A program made the position numbers and the translations under genes. Positions 34,764-44,439 of a stretch of 48,049 nucleotides of DNA are shown piece by piece. The notes beneath the pieces were generated by a model. That model ran no database searches and was not told the origin of the DNA. It worked only from the letters and a program-made list of their open reading frames with translations. Where the stretch lies: the NCBI GenBank assembly GCA_903884005.1, contig CAISDA010000029.1, positions 1-48,049 of the forward strand, in the 5' to 3' direction. Each line of letters begins with the position of its first letter. The first letter of the stretch is position 1. This DNA comes from an uncultured Ignavibacteriota bacterium. GTDB taxonomy: Bacteria; Bacteroidota; Ignavibacteria; UBA10030; UBA8401.

Positions 34764-37715
34764 ATGAAAAATATATTGCTGGCTCTGCTTTGCGCGCCAT
34801 CATTGCTCCTCGCGCAAAGCTTTTCAGGAGGCTTCATTTTTACGCTGCCGTATTTCGATACCACTGCACAACAATATCTCCCATCGTTTCCGGCCGTTCC
34901 TCTCGATGCATCGTCGTTCGTCGGCATCGGCGCCGACGGGCATTTCAGCGTGAACGGCGTCCCGATCCGCTTTTGGGGAGCCAACATCGTTGCGAATGGG
35001 GCATTTCCGGAGAAGAAGTATGATGCCGTTATTGCAGGGCACCTTCGAAAGATGGGCTTCAACCTCATCCGGGTCCATCACCTGGACAATGCGTGGGCAA
35101 ATGGGACAAGCTTGTTCGATTGGCAGAGCGACACACGTCACTTGAATTCGGACCGTCTGGATAAGCTCGAATATCTCATCGGCGAATTAAAGAAAAACGG
35201 CATCTATGCGAACATCAACCTTCATGTCGCGCGGACCTTCAGCGCGAAGGACGGTGTGCCCGATGCCGATTCGCTGGCGAACACGAATTTCGGTCCCGAG
35301 ATGAGTAAGGGGATCTATTATTTCGATCCGCAGTTGCGCGCGCTGAACAAGGAATATGCCCGACAATTGCTGACGCATGTGAATCCCTATACGGGCCTGG
35401 CGCTTGTCGCCGATCCCGTGATGGCAATGGTTGAACTGACGAACGAAGATGCGCTCGTGCGCATGTGGCACGACGGAGTGCTCAAACCGTATGCGATGGG
35501 AGGCAGGCTCACCATCCGTCATACCAAGATGCTGGACAGCATGTGGACTGCCTTTCTGAAGAAAAAATATCTCACAGCGGCGGCTTTTGCCAATGCATGG
35601 AATGCGGGGTCTGTGGTCGAAGGAACGGACAATCGTGTGCGTAACGGCGGCTTCGAAACTCCGCCGATCACGAACGACTGGCAGCTTGAACAAAACACTC
35701 CCACTCTCGCTGCAGGCGCGATGACACTCGATCCGGTCCTGCCGGGTTCAGGCGTTTTCTGCGCGAAGGTGGTGGTGACGATGACAGACGGCGTGAATTG
35801 GCATCTCCAATTCAAGCAGACGGCCCTCTCGATCGTGAAGGACTCGACATACGTCGTGAAGTTTTTGGCTCGATCCGATGCCGCCCGGTCGATCGACCTT
35901 ACCGTGATGAAGAACGGAGCTCCATATACCGGATACGGGTGGATGTCTCCGGTGGCCGTCGGACCGGCATGGAAATCTTATTCTTATACGTTCAAGGCGC
36001 CCGAGACAAACACGGGGGACGTGCGCCTCTCGTTTGAGGTTGCCGCACAAAAGGGCACATACTGGTTCGATGACATCGTGCTGGCGCATGCGGGGGTGAA
36101 GGGCGAGCCGGCGGGCGAGGATTTCGATCTTGGTACAGTGCACCGTGTTGACTATACCGACTGCGCCGGGTCGACGGATCAGCGTGTCCGCGACATTTCG
36201 GAATTTTATATCGGGTTGTCGAGGGACTGCCTTCGGGACATGCGATCGTTCGTTCGCGATACGCTCGGAGCAAGAGTGCCGGTGACCGGCACAAATTGGT
36301 ACAAGGATCAGGCAGAGATCGCAACGCAGTCGGAGATGGACTATATCGACAATCACGCCTACTGGGACCATCCGTCATTCCCGACAATTCCGTGGTCGTC
36401 CACAGATTGGCTCATCAGCAACACCGCCATGGTGAACGGGTCGGATTGGAGCACATTCCCCGTGCTCACGGCCGGGGTGGGCATGAAGGGAAAACCGTTC
36501 ACCATCAGCGAGTACAATCATCCGTATCCGAACCGGTATCAGACGGAGGGGCCGATCTTCCTCGCTGCATACTCCGCGTTTCATGGAGTTGACGGCATCA
36601 TGTACTACGATTATAACGGCGGAACCGATTACACGCTCGATTACATCGCGAGTTATTTCGATATACACCGGAACACGGCGCTCATGTCGCTGATGCCTTC
36701 GTGCGCCTATGCATACCGGAAGGGACTGATCGCGCCGGCGAAACAAACGCTGCTCATGGATTTTTCGGCGCAGGATATACTGCGAATGCCCAAAGATAAC
36801 ACTCCAGTGCTTTTTAATAAGAAGATCGCACTCGAGCACGGCCTCAGGGCATCGGGCTATGCGGCGGCGGCCACGACAGCATCCTCCTTTTCGGCAGTGG
36901 TGAGCAGTCCGTCGATAACCGATACGCATGAGATCGTGTGGGACACACAGGGCATGCTGACGGCAGGAACCGCTCGTTTTGCCGCCGCCACCGGATTTTT
37001 TGCCGCAATGCCCAACCAGTCTGCGGGAGCGATGACGATCCGAACGGCGACGGATTTTGCGGCGATCACGTGGCTGAGCCTTACCGCCGATTCGCTCGCG
37101 GCAGCGCGGCGTTCGCTCATCACGCTGTCTGCGCGCGCCCAGAACACGAACCAGGTATGGGACGGCACTCATACGATCCATAATAATTGGGGAACCGGTC
37201 CGGTACAGATGCAGCCGATACGGGCTGAACTCCGCCTGCGCATTGCAGCCGACTCGATCCATATTATACCGCTGGGTGTGAAAGGGGATATGCAGGGAAA
37301 TGCTGCGACGTTCCTTCCCTTACCATCGGACCGGAGGATGTTTGATGTGATCCTGGATCAGAACGAGAGCCGCAGCGTGTGGTACGGCATGGAGGCATTC
37401 GGCACGGGTGTGTTGACCGCTGCGTCAAAGGAAGAGATCGTGCCGGGGAAGTTTGCGCTCATGCAAAATTATCCGAACCCCTTCAATCCCTCGACGGTGA
37501 TCACGTATGCTCTGCCGAAGCAAGCGGGGGTGACGCTGGCGGTGTACGATATGCTCGGCAGGAACGTTGCTACGCTCGTCAATGAGGAACAGCATGCGGG
37601 GAACTATTCCGTCACATTCTCTCACGACGGCCGGGGTATCTCCAGCGGAGTGTACTTTTATCAATTGCGTGCGGGAGCATATCGCGCGCAGCGTTCAATG
37701 GTCATACTAAAATAA
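34764..37715 (+). CDS. T9SS-sorted GH5-like glycoside hydrolase with an inserted carbohydrate-binding module
   Basis: From the ATG at 34764 the 983-residue protein begins with a signal peptide (MKNILLALLCAPSLLLAQS); an in-frame TTG upstream is less likely. The (beta/alpha)8-type region opens with PIRFWGANIV and GFNLIRVHHLD. The acid/base candidate is Glu228 in VELTNED and the nucleophile candidate is Glu583 in TISEYNHP, the GH5/clan A arrangement. A CBM_4_9-like module (about 290-446: NGGFETPP to WFDDIVL) lies between the two. The C-terminus is a T9SS sorting domain ([21 protein letters not shown]). The substrate is probably a beta-glucan or related polysaccharide. It is the first gene of a seven-gene co-directional run. 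Confidence 0.85.
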   Translation: MKNILLALLCAPSLLLAQSFSGGFIFTLPYFDTTAQQYLPSFPAVPLDASSFVGIGADGHFSVNGVPIRFWGANIVANGAFPEKKYDAVIAGHLRKMGFNLIRVHHLDNAWANGTSLFDWQSDTRHLNSDRLDKLEYLIGELKKNGIYANINLHVARTFSAKDGVPDADSLANTNFGPEMSKGIYYFDPQLRALNKEYARQLLTHVNPYTGLALVADPVMAMVELTNEDALVRMWHDGVLKPYAMGGRLTIRHTKMLDSMWTAFLKKKYLTAAAFANAWNAGSVVEGTDNRVRNGGFETPPITNDWQLEQNTPTLAAGAMTLDPVLPGSGVFCAKVVVTMTDGVNWHLQFKQTALSIVKDSTYVVKFLARSDAARSIDLTVMKNGAPYTGYGWMSPVAVGPAWKSYSYTFKAPETNTGDVRLSFEVAAQKGTYWFDDIVLAHAGVKGEPAGEDFDLGTVHRVDYTDCAGSTDQRVRDISEFYIGLSRDCLRDMRSFVRDTLGARVPVTGTNWYKDQAEIATQSEMDYIDNHAYWDHPSFPTIPWSSTDWLISNTAMVNGSDWSTFPVLTAGVGMKGKPFTISEYNHPYPNRYQTEGPIFLAAYSAFHGVDGIMYYDYNGGTDYTLDYIASYFDIHRNTALMSLMPSCAYAYRKGLIAPAKQTLLMDFSAQDILRMPKDNTPVLFNKKIALEHGLRASGYAAAATTASSFSAVVSSPSITDTHEIVWDTQGMLTAGTARFAAATGFFAAMPNQSAGAMTIRTATDFAAITWLSLTADSLAAARRSLITLSARAQNTNQVWDGTHTIHNNWGTGPVQMQPIRAELRLRIAADSIHIIPLGVKGDMQGNAATFLPLPSDRRMFDVILDQNESRSVWYGMEAFGTGVLTAASKEEIVPGKFALMQNYPNPFNPSTVITYALPKQAGVTLAVYDMLGRNVATLVNEEQHAGNYSVTFSHDGRGISSGVYFYQLRAGAYRAQRSMVILK

Positions 37716-37738
37716 CAACCACGAAAGAACAGAAAAGA

Positions 37739-39733
37739 ATGAGTTACGTGAAAAATATACTGGCAGCACTCTGTCTGCTCAGCGCGGTACTGTCCTCGTC
37801 TGCATACTCGGACGGATTCTTAAAAGCATCGGGCACGGCGATCATCAACGATAAGGGGCAGGAAGTGCTGCTGCGCGGCATGGGGCTCGGCGGCTGGCAT
37901 GTGCAGGAAGGATATATGTTTGGCATGCCCAGCGGCACCATGAACGCAGCATGGCAGATACGTACGAGGATCGTGGAAGTGGTTGGAGCGGCGAATGCCG
38001 ACTCGTTCTATGCCGCGTTCACCGCGAACTTTGTGACGCGCAGGGATATCGAACGGCTGTCACAATTGGGGTTCAATTCGGTGCGCATGCCGATGCATTA
38101 TCTGACCTTCATGTCCACCTCGACTGCTGATGGATGGAACGAAAAGGGGTTTGTCGCGATGGACAGTTTGCTGCGATGGTGCGGCGACAATAAAATCTAT
38201 CTCATCCTCGATCTCCATGCCGCGCCCGGCGGACAGAGCCACGACAATATCAGCGATTACAATCCGGCGTATCTGTCGCTGTGGGAAAGCGAAGCGAATA
38301 AGCAGCTGACGGTGGACCTGTGGAAGAAGCTTGCTCAGCGTTATGCGAATGAACCGTGGATCGGCGGCTACGATCTGTTGAACGAGACGCATTGGACGTT
38401 CACCTCCGGCACGCCGCTGCGCGATCTGTTCGTCAGGATCACGACAGCCATTCGCACCGTTGATACGAAACACATCATTTTCATTGAAGGCAACGATTAT
38501 GCGAATAATTTTACCGGATTGACGCCGCCGTGGGATGCGAACATGGCGTACAGCTTCCATAAATATTGGAATGTGAACGACATCGCATCGATCAATTCGT
38601 ATATGACCATGCGCAGTACGTATAATGTGCCCTTGTGGATGGGAGAATCGGGTGAGAATTCAAATGCCTGGTTCACCGACGCGATCAGGCTGCTCGAAAA
38701 TTTCAAGATCGGCTGGTCGTGGTGGACGCTGAAAAAATTCGACACCGTCGTCGGTCCGTTTTCGGTCGCGAGCACAACGGGGTATGCGTCGCTCGTGAGT
38801 TATTGGAACGGATCGGGCGCGAAGCCGAGTGCGGCCGCGGGGACGACTGCGCTCTTGGGCATGGCCGATAAATTGAAGCTCGACAACTGCACGTATCATC
38901 CGGATGTGGTCGATGCGATGATGCGCACACCGTTCGACAACACGCCGAAAGCATTTTCATCGAATCTCATTCCCGGCCGATTATATGCCGTGAACTACGA
39001 CATGGGCAATAATAATTTCGCGTACAAGGACGAGGTGTATCAGGCAACCAGCCAGGGAACGACATACAACACCGGATATCAGTACCGCAATGACGGTGTG
39101 GATATTGAAAAGTGTTCGGACCTGCCCACCAACGGATACGATGTCGGCTGGACGGCCGCGAACGAGTTCTTGAATTTCACGGTGAACGCCGCGCAGACGC
39201 GCAAATACACGGTCACGCTGCGCGCGGCAGTGAACGACGCGAACAGCATGGTCGGGATGATCTGGGACAACGCACCGGCGTCGCAAAAGATCCTTGCGCA
39301 GACCGGAGGATGGACGGCGTGGACAACGCAGAATCTCGGCACGGTCGATCTCACGGCGGGAACGCATACGCTCAAATTGTATTTCTACACAGGCGGTTTC
39401 AATGTGAATTTTATCGATATTGCAGATGCAGGCCCGACGTCGGTAGAGAAGCCGGCGGCGGCGCCGTATGAATTTACGCTGTCGCAGAATTATCCGAACC
39501 CGTTCAATCCCTCGTCGCTCATACGGTTCTCGGTACACGAGGTGGGGCGTGTGGTCCTGAGCGTGAGCGATGTGCTCGGGCGCGAGGCAGCCGTGCTTGT
39601 GAACGAGCGGCTTGAGGCGGGCACGTATGAACGAACATTTTCGGCCGGACCGAACATGGTGAGCGGCGTGTATTTCTATACGCTCACAACCGGCGGGCAT
39701 ACACAGACGCGGACCATGCAGCTCGTCAAATAA
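37739..39733 (+). CDS. T9SS-sorted GH5-family cellulase-like glycosidase with CBM6-like domain
   Basis: The 664-residue protein has a signal peptide and a GH5 catalytic domain (about 25-390). This starts LLRGMGLGGWHVQEGY and contains SVRMPMHY, acid/base Glu216 in DLLNETHW and nucleophile Glu303 in WMGESGEN. A CBM6-like beta-sandwich (about 415-570, with YQYRNDGVDIE and FNVNFIDI) and a T9SS sorting domain ([21 protein letters not shown]) follow. It should hydrolyse internal beta-glucosidic bonds at the cell surface or outside. It starts 23 bases after the previous hydrolase. Confidence 0.92.
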   Translation: MSYVKNILAALCLLSAVLSSSAYSDGFLKASGTAIINDKGQEVLLRGMGLGGWHVQEGYMFGMPSGTMNAAWQIRTRIVEVVGAANADSFYAAFTANFVTRRDIERLSQLGFNSVRMPMHYLTFMSTSTADGWNEKGFVAMDSLLRWCGDNKIYLILDLHAAPGGQSHDNISDYNPAYLSLWESEANKQLTVDLWKKLAQRYANEPWIGGYDLLNETHWTFTSGTPLRDLFVRITTAIRTVDTKHIIFIEGNDYANNFTGLTPPWDANMAYSFHKYWNVNDIASINSYMTMRSTYNVPLWMGESGENSNAWFTDAIRLLENFKIGWSWWTLKKFDTVVGPFSVASTTGYASLVSYWNGSGAKPSAAAGTTALLGMADKLKLDNCTYHPDVVDAMMRTPFDNTPKAFSSNLIPGRLYAVNYDMGNNNFAYKDEVYQATSQGTTYNTGYQYRNDGVDIEKCSDLPTNGYDVGWTAANEFLNFTVNAAQTRKYTVTLRAAVNDANSMVGMIWDNAPASQKILAQTGGWTAWTTQNLGTVDLTAGTHTLKLYFYTGGFNVNFIDIADAGPTSVEKPAAAPYEFTLSQNYPNPFNPSSLIRFSVHEVGRVVLSVSDVLGREAAVLVNERLEAGTYERTFSAGPNMVSGVYFYTLTTGGHTQTRTMQLVK

Positions 39734-39768
39734 ATATTTACTGCCACTTCAGTTAAGGTATCACAAGA

Positions 39769-41619
39769 ATGAAAAGAATAGTCGCGCTCATCGTGCTGTT
39801 GGGAATGTGGACATCGATGCACGGGCAGAAAATTGTGCCGCCGCTGCCGACAGACGTGCTTGCACGCGTCGGGAGCACCGTCATTACCGGACGTGACCTG
39901 ATCGAGCGCATCGAGCTCATGCCATGGCCTGAAAAAGAAAAGCCAAAGCACCACGATTCTTCGAAAGTGAAGGCGCTCAATTCGCTCGTCGCCGAGCGCC
40001 TGCTCTCATTGGAAGGCAGGCTCAAGAACGTTGGCGGCGACGAGATATCCCGGGGAAAGCTGCAGACGCTCGAAAAATTGTTCGTGAGGGACGAATTATA
40101 CAAACGCGAGGTGAAGCAGAAAATAACGGTATCGGAACCCGAAATTTGGAACGGACTCGCAAAATTTGCATGGCAGCTCCATGTGGCGGCGGTGGCTGTG
40201 AAAGACAGGTCGGCGGCGGATTCATTGTGCCGAATGCTGCAGCGGAAATTCGATCCCGCGAGTGTACTGAAGAACTTTCCTTCGAATTTTGTGACCGCGG
40301 TTGAAACGGTGCAGGTCAATTTCGGCGGACTCGACACCATTTTCGAAAACACGGCGTATGCCATCGGGAAAAAGAAATTTACGCAGCCGTTTCAATGCCC
40401 GACCTATGGGTGGACGGTCGCCATTCTCATAGACAAGGGCACCAACCCTGTCGCCGAGCAGATGAGCGCCGGCGACCGCCGGTATCGGGTGGAGGAAATG
40501 ATCAGGCATAAAAAAGAGGCCCCCATCGGGCGCCGTTATATTGCCTCGGTGCTGGTATCGCAGAAAGCGACCGTCGATTCTGTCCTGTTTGAATCGGTCG
40601 CCGGCGCATTGCATGCGATCATCGCGCGGGATTCCATTCAGCATAAAAAGAACGGCGTGTATGTGACCTCGATGGCAGACATCGATGAACTTCTGACCGT
40701 TCTGAAGGATGACCTTCACAAGCCGTTCGTTGCGATGAAGGACAAGCCTCTTGCGCTCGGCGAGGGCATTGAAGGACTCCGGAATCTCCGTCTCGGATTT
40801 CTGTCGCTGGCCGTGCAAAAATTCAAGGGCACATTCAACGGCCACGTGCGCTTTTTAGTCGAGACCGAATTGCTGGCGCGCGAAGGGTACAGGCAGAATC
40901 TCCAGTATTCCGAATCGGTGAAGCATGATGTGGATACATGGGCGAATTACTGGGCGGCGCGCTATCTGATGTGGGACGTGGACGACACGGTGAACGTCTC
41001 CGACGCCGAAATGTTATCGGCGCTCGACGGCGCAGCCGTAGAGATGGGCCGCGGGTATGAAGTGAACATACAGGAAGTGCTCTGCGACAATTTGGCGACG
41101 GCCTCGCGCGTACTGACAGAATATTCCCATGGGACTCCGCTCGGGCAGCTCGCCAGAACCTATTCGCAGCGTTCCGAATGGAAGGGGCGCGGCGGTGTCT
41201 CGGAGTATATGACGTTGAGAGTTCATCCTGAATTGACGCACCGCACATTTCTAGCCGATACCGGAGCGATCGTTGGTCCCGTGCAGGTCGCGAACGGGTA
41301 TTCGCTCTTTAAGGTGCTGGAGAAACGAACAACAAACGTGAAGGAGTATCCCGCGGTCGATTCGGTGATTGCTGCGATCAAAAGCAATCTTACCGCATTG
41401 AAGCGTCGCCGGGCGATGAACGGCTATGTTGCCGGCCTGGCAAAACACTATACGATTGACATCAACTACGACAAACTCTCGGCGATCAAAATCCAGCCCG
41501 CCAACATGTTCACGCGCCGCAACATCGGCTTCGGCGGCGTAGTCACGGCGACCCCGATACTGTATCCGAACTGGGAATGGGTGAAGGAGTATCGCGACGG
41601 GGGGAACATATTACCGTGA
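39769..41619 (+). CDS. SurA/PpiC-like periplasmic peptidyl-prolyl isomerase
   Basis: The 616-residue protein has a signal peptide (to about MHGQ). An N-terminal SurA-type chaperone region opens with VLARVGSTVITGRDLIERI. A parvulin-like segment lies near the C-terminus (about 425-530: LTEYSHGTPLGQLARTYSQ, RGGVSEYM, IVGPVQVANGYSLFKVLEK). A more diverged parvulin-like stretch may lie at about 130-230. Such proteins help secreted or outer-membrane proteins fold. Its position 35 bases after two exported glycosidases suggests it serves them or their transport. The proline-isomerase active-site residues are not clear, so it may act as a chaperone only. Confidence 0.82.
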   Translation: MKRIVALIVLLGMWTSMHGQKIVPPLPTDVLARVGSTVITGRDLIERIELMPWPEKEKPKHHDSSKVKALNSLVAERLLSLEGRLKNVGGDEISRGKLQTLEKLFVRDELYKREVKQKITVSEPEIWNGLAKFAWQLHVAAVAVKDRSAADSLCRMLQRKFDPASVLKNFPSNFVTAVETVQVNFGGLDTIFENTAYAIGKKKFTQPFQCPTYGWTVAILIDKGTNPVAEQMSAGDRRYRVEEMIRHKKEAPIGRRYIASVLVSQKATVDSVLFESVAGALHAIIARDSIQHKKNGVYVTSMADIDELLTVLKDDLHKPFVAMKDKPLALGEGIEGLRNLRLGFLSLAVQKFKGTFNGHVRFLVETELLAREGYRQNLQYSESVKHDVDTWANYWAARYLMWDVDDTVNVSDAEMLSALDGAAVEMGRGYEVNIQEVLCDNLATASRVLTEYSHGTPLGQLARTYSQRSEWKGRGGVSEYMTLRVHPELTHRTFLADTGAIVGPVQVANGYSLFKVLEKRTTNVKEYPAVDSVIAAIKSNLTALKRRRAMNGYVAGLAKHYTIDINYDKLSAIKIQPANMFTRRNIGFGGVVTATPILYPNWEWVKEYRDGGNILP

Positions 41620-41629
41620 AACAACCATA

Positions 41630-42934
41630 ATGACCAAACAGGGACTGCGACAACTCCTCATCGCGCTGGGTGTGATCATATTGTTCGCACTGGGAATTTC
41701 GATGATGATCAACAATCCGTTCGGCAATCAGGCGTCGCACGCGGACAAGCCGGCGAAAATTTATTTTGCCGACAACATTTCCATTGCGCACCGGAGGGTG
41801 ATCGACGAATTCAACCGGCGGTACGCCGGAAAGATCGAGGTCGTGCCGGTGGATCTCCCGTTCACGAAGTTCAGCACGAACGAACGGAAGGAACTGCTGG
41901 CGCGTTCGCTGCGGAGCCGCAGCGACAGGATCGACATTTTTTGTGTAGACCATATCTGGGTCTCCCGCTTTGCCCGGTGGGCGGAGCCGCTGGACGATTG
42001 TTTGTCCGCGCAGGAGCGGAGCACGATCTTGCCGTATGCCTTGGAGTCGTGCACGGTCGATTCACATCTTGTTGCGCTGCCGATGTATATCGACCTCGGC
42101 ATATTGTATTACCGGAGGGACCTCATCCGCGCACTGCCGAACGGCGAGGCGCTCGATCGGCGGATTCGGGAATCGATCACCTGGGACGAACTGATCGGGC
42201 TTAAAAAATATTTCTCCCATCAGCCGCTCTTTTTATTTCAGGCGGATGATTTCGAAGGGCTGGTGTGCATGTATTTCGAACTTGTGGCGGCGCTCGACAA
42301 GCGAAACTTCAAAAAAAATGCGCTCCATCTCACCTCTCCCGAATCGATCAGGGCGGCGCGAATGCTCGTCGATTTTGTGCGGGTCGCGAAGATCTCGCCT
42401 CCCGAAGTAGTAGATTTCAGGGAGAACGACTGCATGGCCGCGATGCTGGAGAACGATGCGGTCTTCATGCGAAACTGGCCGGGCGTCTTTCGCGACATAC
42501 CGGATCATCCGATTGTGAAACGTCTGGACATAGCGCCGCTGCCGCACTTCGCGAACAAAGAGGAAGCCGGAATTTTCGGCGGATGGAACCTGATGATCGC
42601 CAAGTCGTGCACGGAAAAAGAAGCGGCGCGGACATTCCTGAGATTTCTCTTGACCGAGGAATCGCAGAAACTCATGTATGGCCGGGGCGGCTATCTTCCC
42701 GTGATCGGCAAGGTCTACGACGACACGGCATTCGTGCGGATGAACCCGCAGCTGCCGCGTTATCGGAAGTTTTTGGAACACGGCGTGGAGCGTCCCGCCA
42801 TCGTGGAATATACGAAAGTATCGGACATCATCGCGCATTTTCTGCACCGTGCGATTTCCGGTGAACTAACTGCCGAGCTGGCGCTCACGCAGGCGCAGGC
42901 GATGATCTCCTCAAACAAAGTGCTGATCAAATAG
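41630..42934 (+). CDS. Membrane-anchored sugar-type solute-binding protein
   Basis: The 434-residue protein has an N-terminal hydrophobic anchor (LLIALGVIILFALGISMMI, about 8-26) with no clear lipobox or cleavage site. It then has the fold pattern of ABC family 1 (MalE/UgpB-like) binding proteins: AHRRVIDEFNRRYAGKIEVV, RSDRIDIFCVDHIWV, ALPMYIDLGILYYRRDL and EAGIFGGWNLMIAKS with AARTFLRFLL. No permease or ATPase gene is near. It is followed 7 bases later by a sensor kinase, so it probably works as the ligand-sensing part of a signalling system rather than in uptake. The ligand is probably an oligosaccharide released by the upstream glycosidases. Confidence 0.88.
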   Translation: MTKQGLRQLLIALGVIILFALGISMMINNPFGNQASHADKPAKIYFADNISIAHRRVIDEFNRRYAGKIEVVPVDLPFTKFSTNERKELLARSLRSRSDRIDIFCVDHIWVSRFARWAEPLDDCLSAQERSTILPYALESCTVDSHLVALPMYIDLGILYYRRDLIRALPNGEALDRRIRESITWDELIGLKKYFSHQPLFLFQADDFEGLVCMYFELVAALDKRNFKKNALHLTSPESIRAARMLVDFVRVAKISPPEVVDFRENDCMAAMLENDAVFMRNWPGVFRDIPDHPIVKRLDIAPLPHFANKEEAGIFGGWNLMIAKSCTEKEAARTFLRFLLTEESQKLMYGRGGYLPVIGKVYDDTAFVRMNPQLPRYRKFLEHGVERPAIVEYTKVSDIIAHFLHRAISGELTAELALTQAQAMISSNKVLIK

Positions 42935-42941
42935 GTGCTGC

Positions 42942-44435
42942 ATGAAAAAACGCGATTTCAGGATCATCGACCAGGTCAACAAGTACCGCTTCGAACTGCG
43001 GCACCTGACGATCCTGTTCATCGTACTGATTATCTTCCAGCTCATCATCGCTGCACTCCATAAGATCTCTCTCCAGAATTTTGTGGTGAAGACGCAGGAA
43101 TGGTATCAGAAGGATTCGGCCGAGCGTCTCGCCAATCTGACCACGACGTCGCTCGAACTCCTCCTTGAAACGCGTACACGGCCCGAGCGCAATGCCGGAA
43201 CAGAAAGGACGAAGATCATACAGGACCTGAATATCATCTTCAGCCAGCAGGTGCTTCATAAGAATGTGGAGGAAGTCGCCATACTTGTGACGATGAGGGA
43301 TTCGGTCTACGCGATCGATGACGGCGCGGTGCTCTACGCGTACATTTTTGAAAATCTGCGCGAGCTGCCGCCGCCGACGCAGCCGCACACCGATGCCGTG
43401 CGCATCTACCGGGAGATCAAGGACAAGATACGGGCGAACGAGCAGATCTACACCACGATTTCGGACAGGCAGACCTTTCACAATTTCGTGCCGTTCGTGC
43501 CGCGGGGCGAATTTTTGGGAGCGGGGTACATGAAGAATACGCCCGATTTTTCGCTCATCACGAAGGAGGTCATCACCAGCTTCGACGAGACCGCGCTCAC
43601 GTACTCCGGATTGATCCTCGGGGGGCTGCTCGTGATGTTCTTCGCCTCATCGTATACGATCAAGGAGCGGGACGAGGCGAAGCAGCTGTTGTTCGATGAG
43701 CAGAAAAAATTTCTCGCAAAGGAGATCACCGCTCAGAAAGAGCTCATGTTTACCAAGCGCATCTATCATACGCATCACAAGGCGGAGAAGGTGATGGGGT
43801 TCATCAAGGACGACGTGCGGAGCCTGTCTGCTGACAATATCGAGCGTGTCAAATATCGCATCACGAAATACGCGAACTTTATAGCGCGCGTCATCTATGA
43901 CATGAAATGGTACGATCCGCCGGTGCACACGATACGGAGCCCGATATTCCGGACGGACATCAACGAGGTGTTGAAGTTCCTGGTGGACAATGTTTTTGAA
44001 CGGGTCTCGGTCGCCTCGACGATGTTTAATTTTTCGTGCGATTTGGATCCGCGCCTGCCGACGCTGTCGTCCAACGAGTATGTGATCTGGGAGGTGATCG
44101 AACCCCTCATTCAGAATTCGCTCGACCACGCAGGCGTGAGTCCGCTTCATGTGCAGTTGCACACGCACTATGATGCGGCGCGGCGGGAGGGAACCGTGAT
44201 CATTCGCGACAACGGCAAGGGGATCAGAGAGGATTTCCTTGTGCGCAATGAGCACGGCATGAAGCGGATCTTTCTTGAACATGTCTCTGAAAAAGTGTCG
44301 CCGGAAAGCGATCACGCGGGGTATGGGTGCTACATCGCGTATGAAATAGCCACCGAGCGCCTGGGCTGGCTGCTGGATGTCGAGAACCGCCCCGAAGGCG
44401 GATGCCAATTCACCATCACCATCAAAAATATATAA
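42942..44435 (+). CDS. Membrane sensor histidine kinase with atypical H-box
   Basis: The 497-residue protein has a first transmembrane helix (about 23-42: TILFIVLIIFQLIIAALH), a periplasmic domain of about 175 residues, a second helix (about 220-238) and a cytoplasmic kinase part. The ATP-binding domain has an N box with Asn392 (PLIQNSLDHAG), a G1 box DNGKGI (423-428) and a glycine-poor G2 (GYGCYIAYEIA). The phosphoacceptor is among His276, His278 and His279 in YHTHHKAEKVM, which lacks the usual H-E-x-x-x-P pattern. It stands between the binding protein and a sigma-54 response regulator, its evident partners. Confidence 0.88.
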   Translation: MKKRDFRIIDQVNKYRFELRHLTILFIVLIIFQLIIAALHKISLQNFVVKTQEWYQKDSAERLANLTTTSLELLLETRTRPERNAGTERTKIIQDLNIIFSQQVLHKNVEEVAILVTMRDSVYAIDDGAVLYAYIFENLRELPPPTQPHTDAVRIYREIKDKIRANEQIYTTISDRQTFHNFVPFVPRGEFLGAGYMKNTPDFSLITKEVITSFDETALTYSGLILGGLLVMFFASSYTIKERDEAKQLLFDEQKKFLAKEITAQKELMFTKRIYHTHHKAEKVMGFIKDDVRSLSADNIERVKYRITKYANFIARVIYDMKWYDPPVHTIRSPIFRTDINEVLKFLVDNVFERVSVASTMFNFSCDLDPRLPTLSSNEYVIWEVIEPLIQNSLDHAGVSPLHVQLHTHYDAARREGTVIIRDNGKGIREDFLVRNEHGMKRIFLEHVSEKVSPESDHAGYGCYIAYEIATERLGWLLDVENRPEGGCQFTITIKNI

Positions 44436-44439
44436 CATC

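Noticed and set aside
41630-42934. An ABC sugar importer locus
   Set aside because: The binding protein has no adjacent permease or ATPase and is coupled to a kinase-regulator pair instead.
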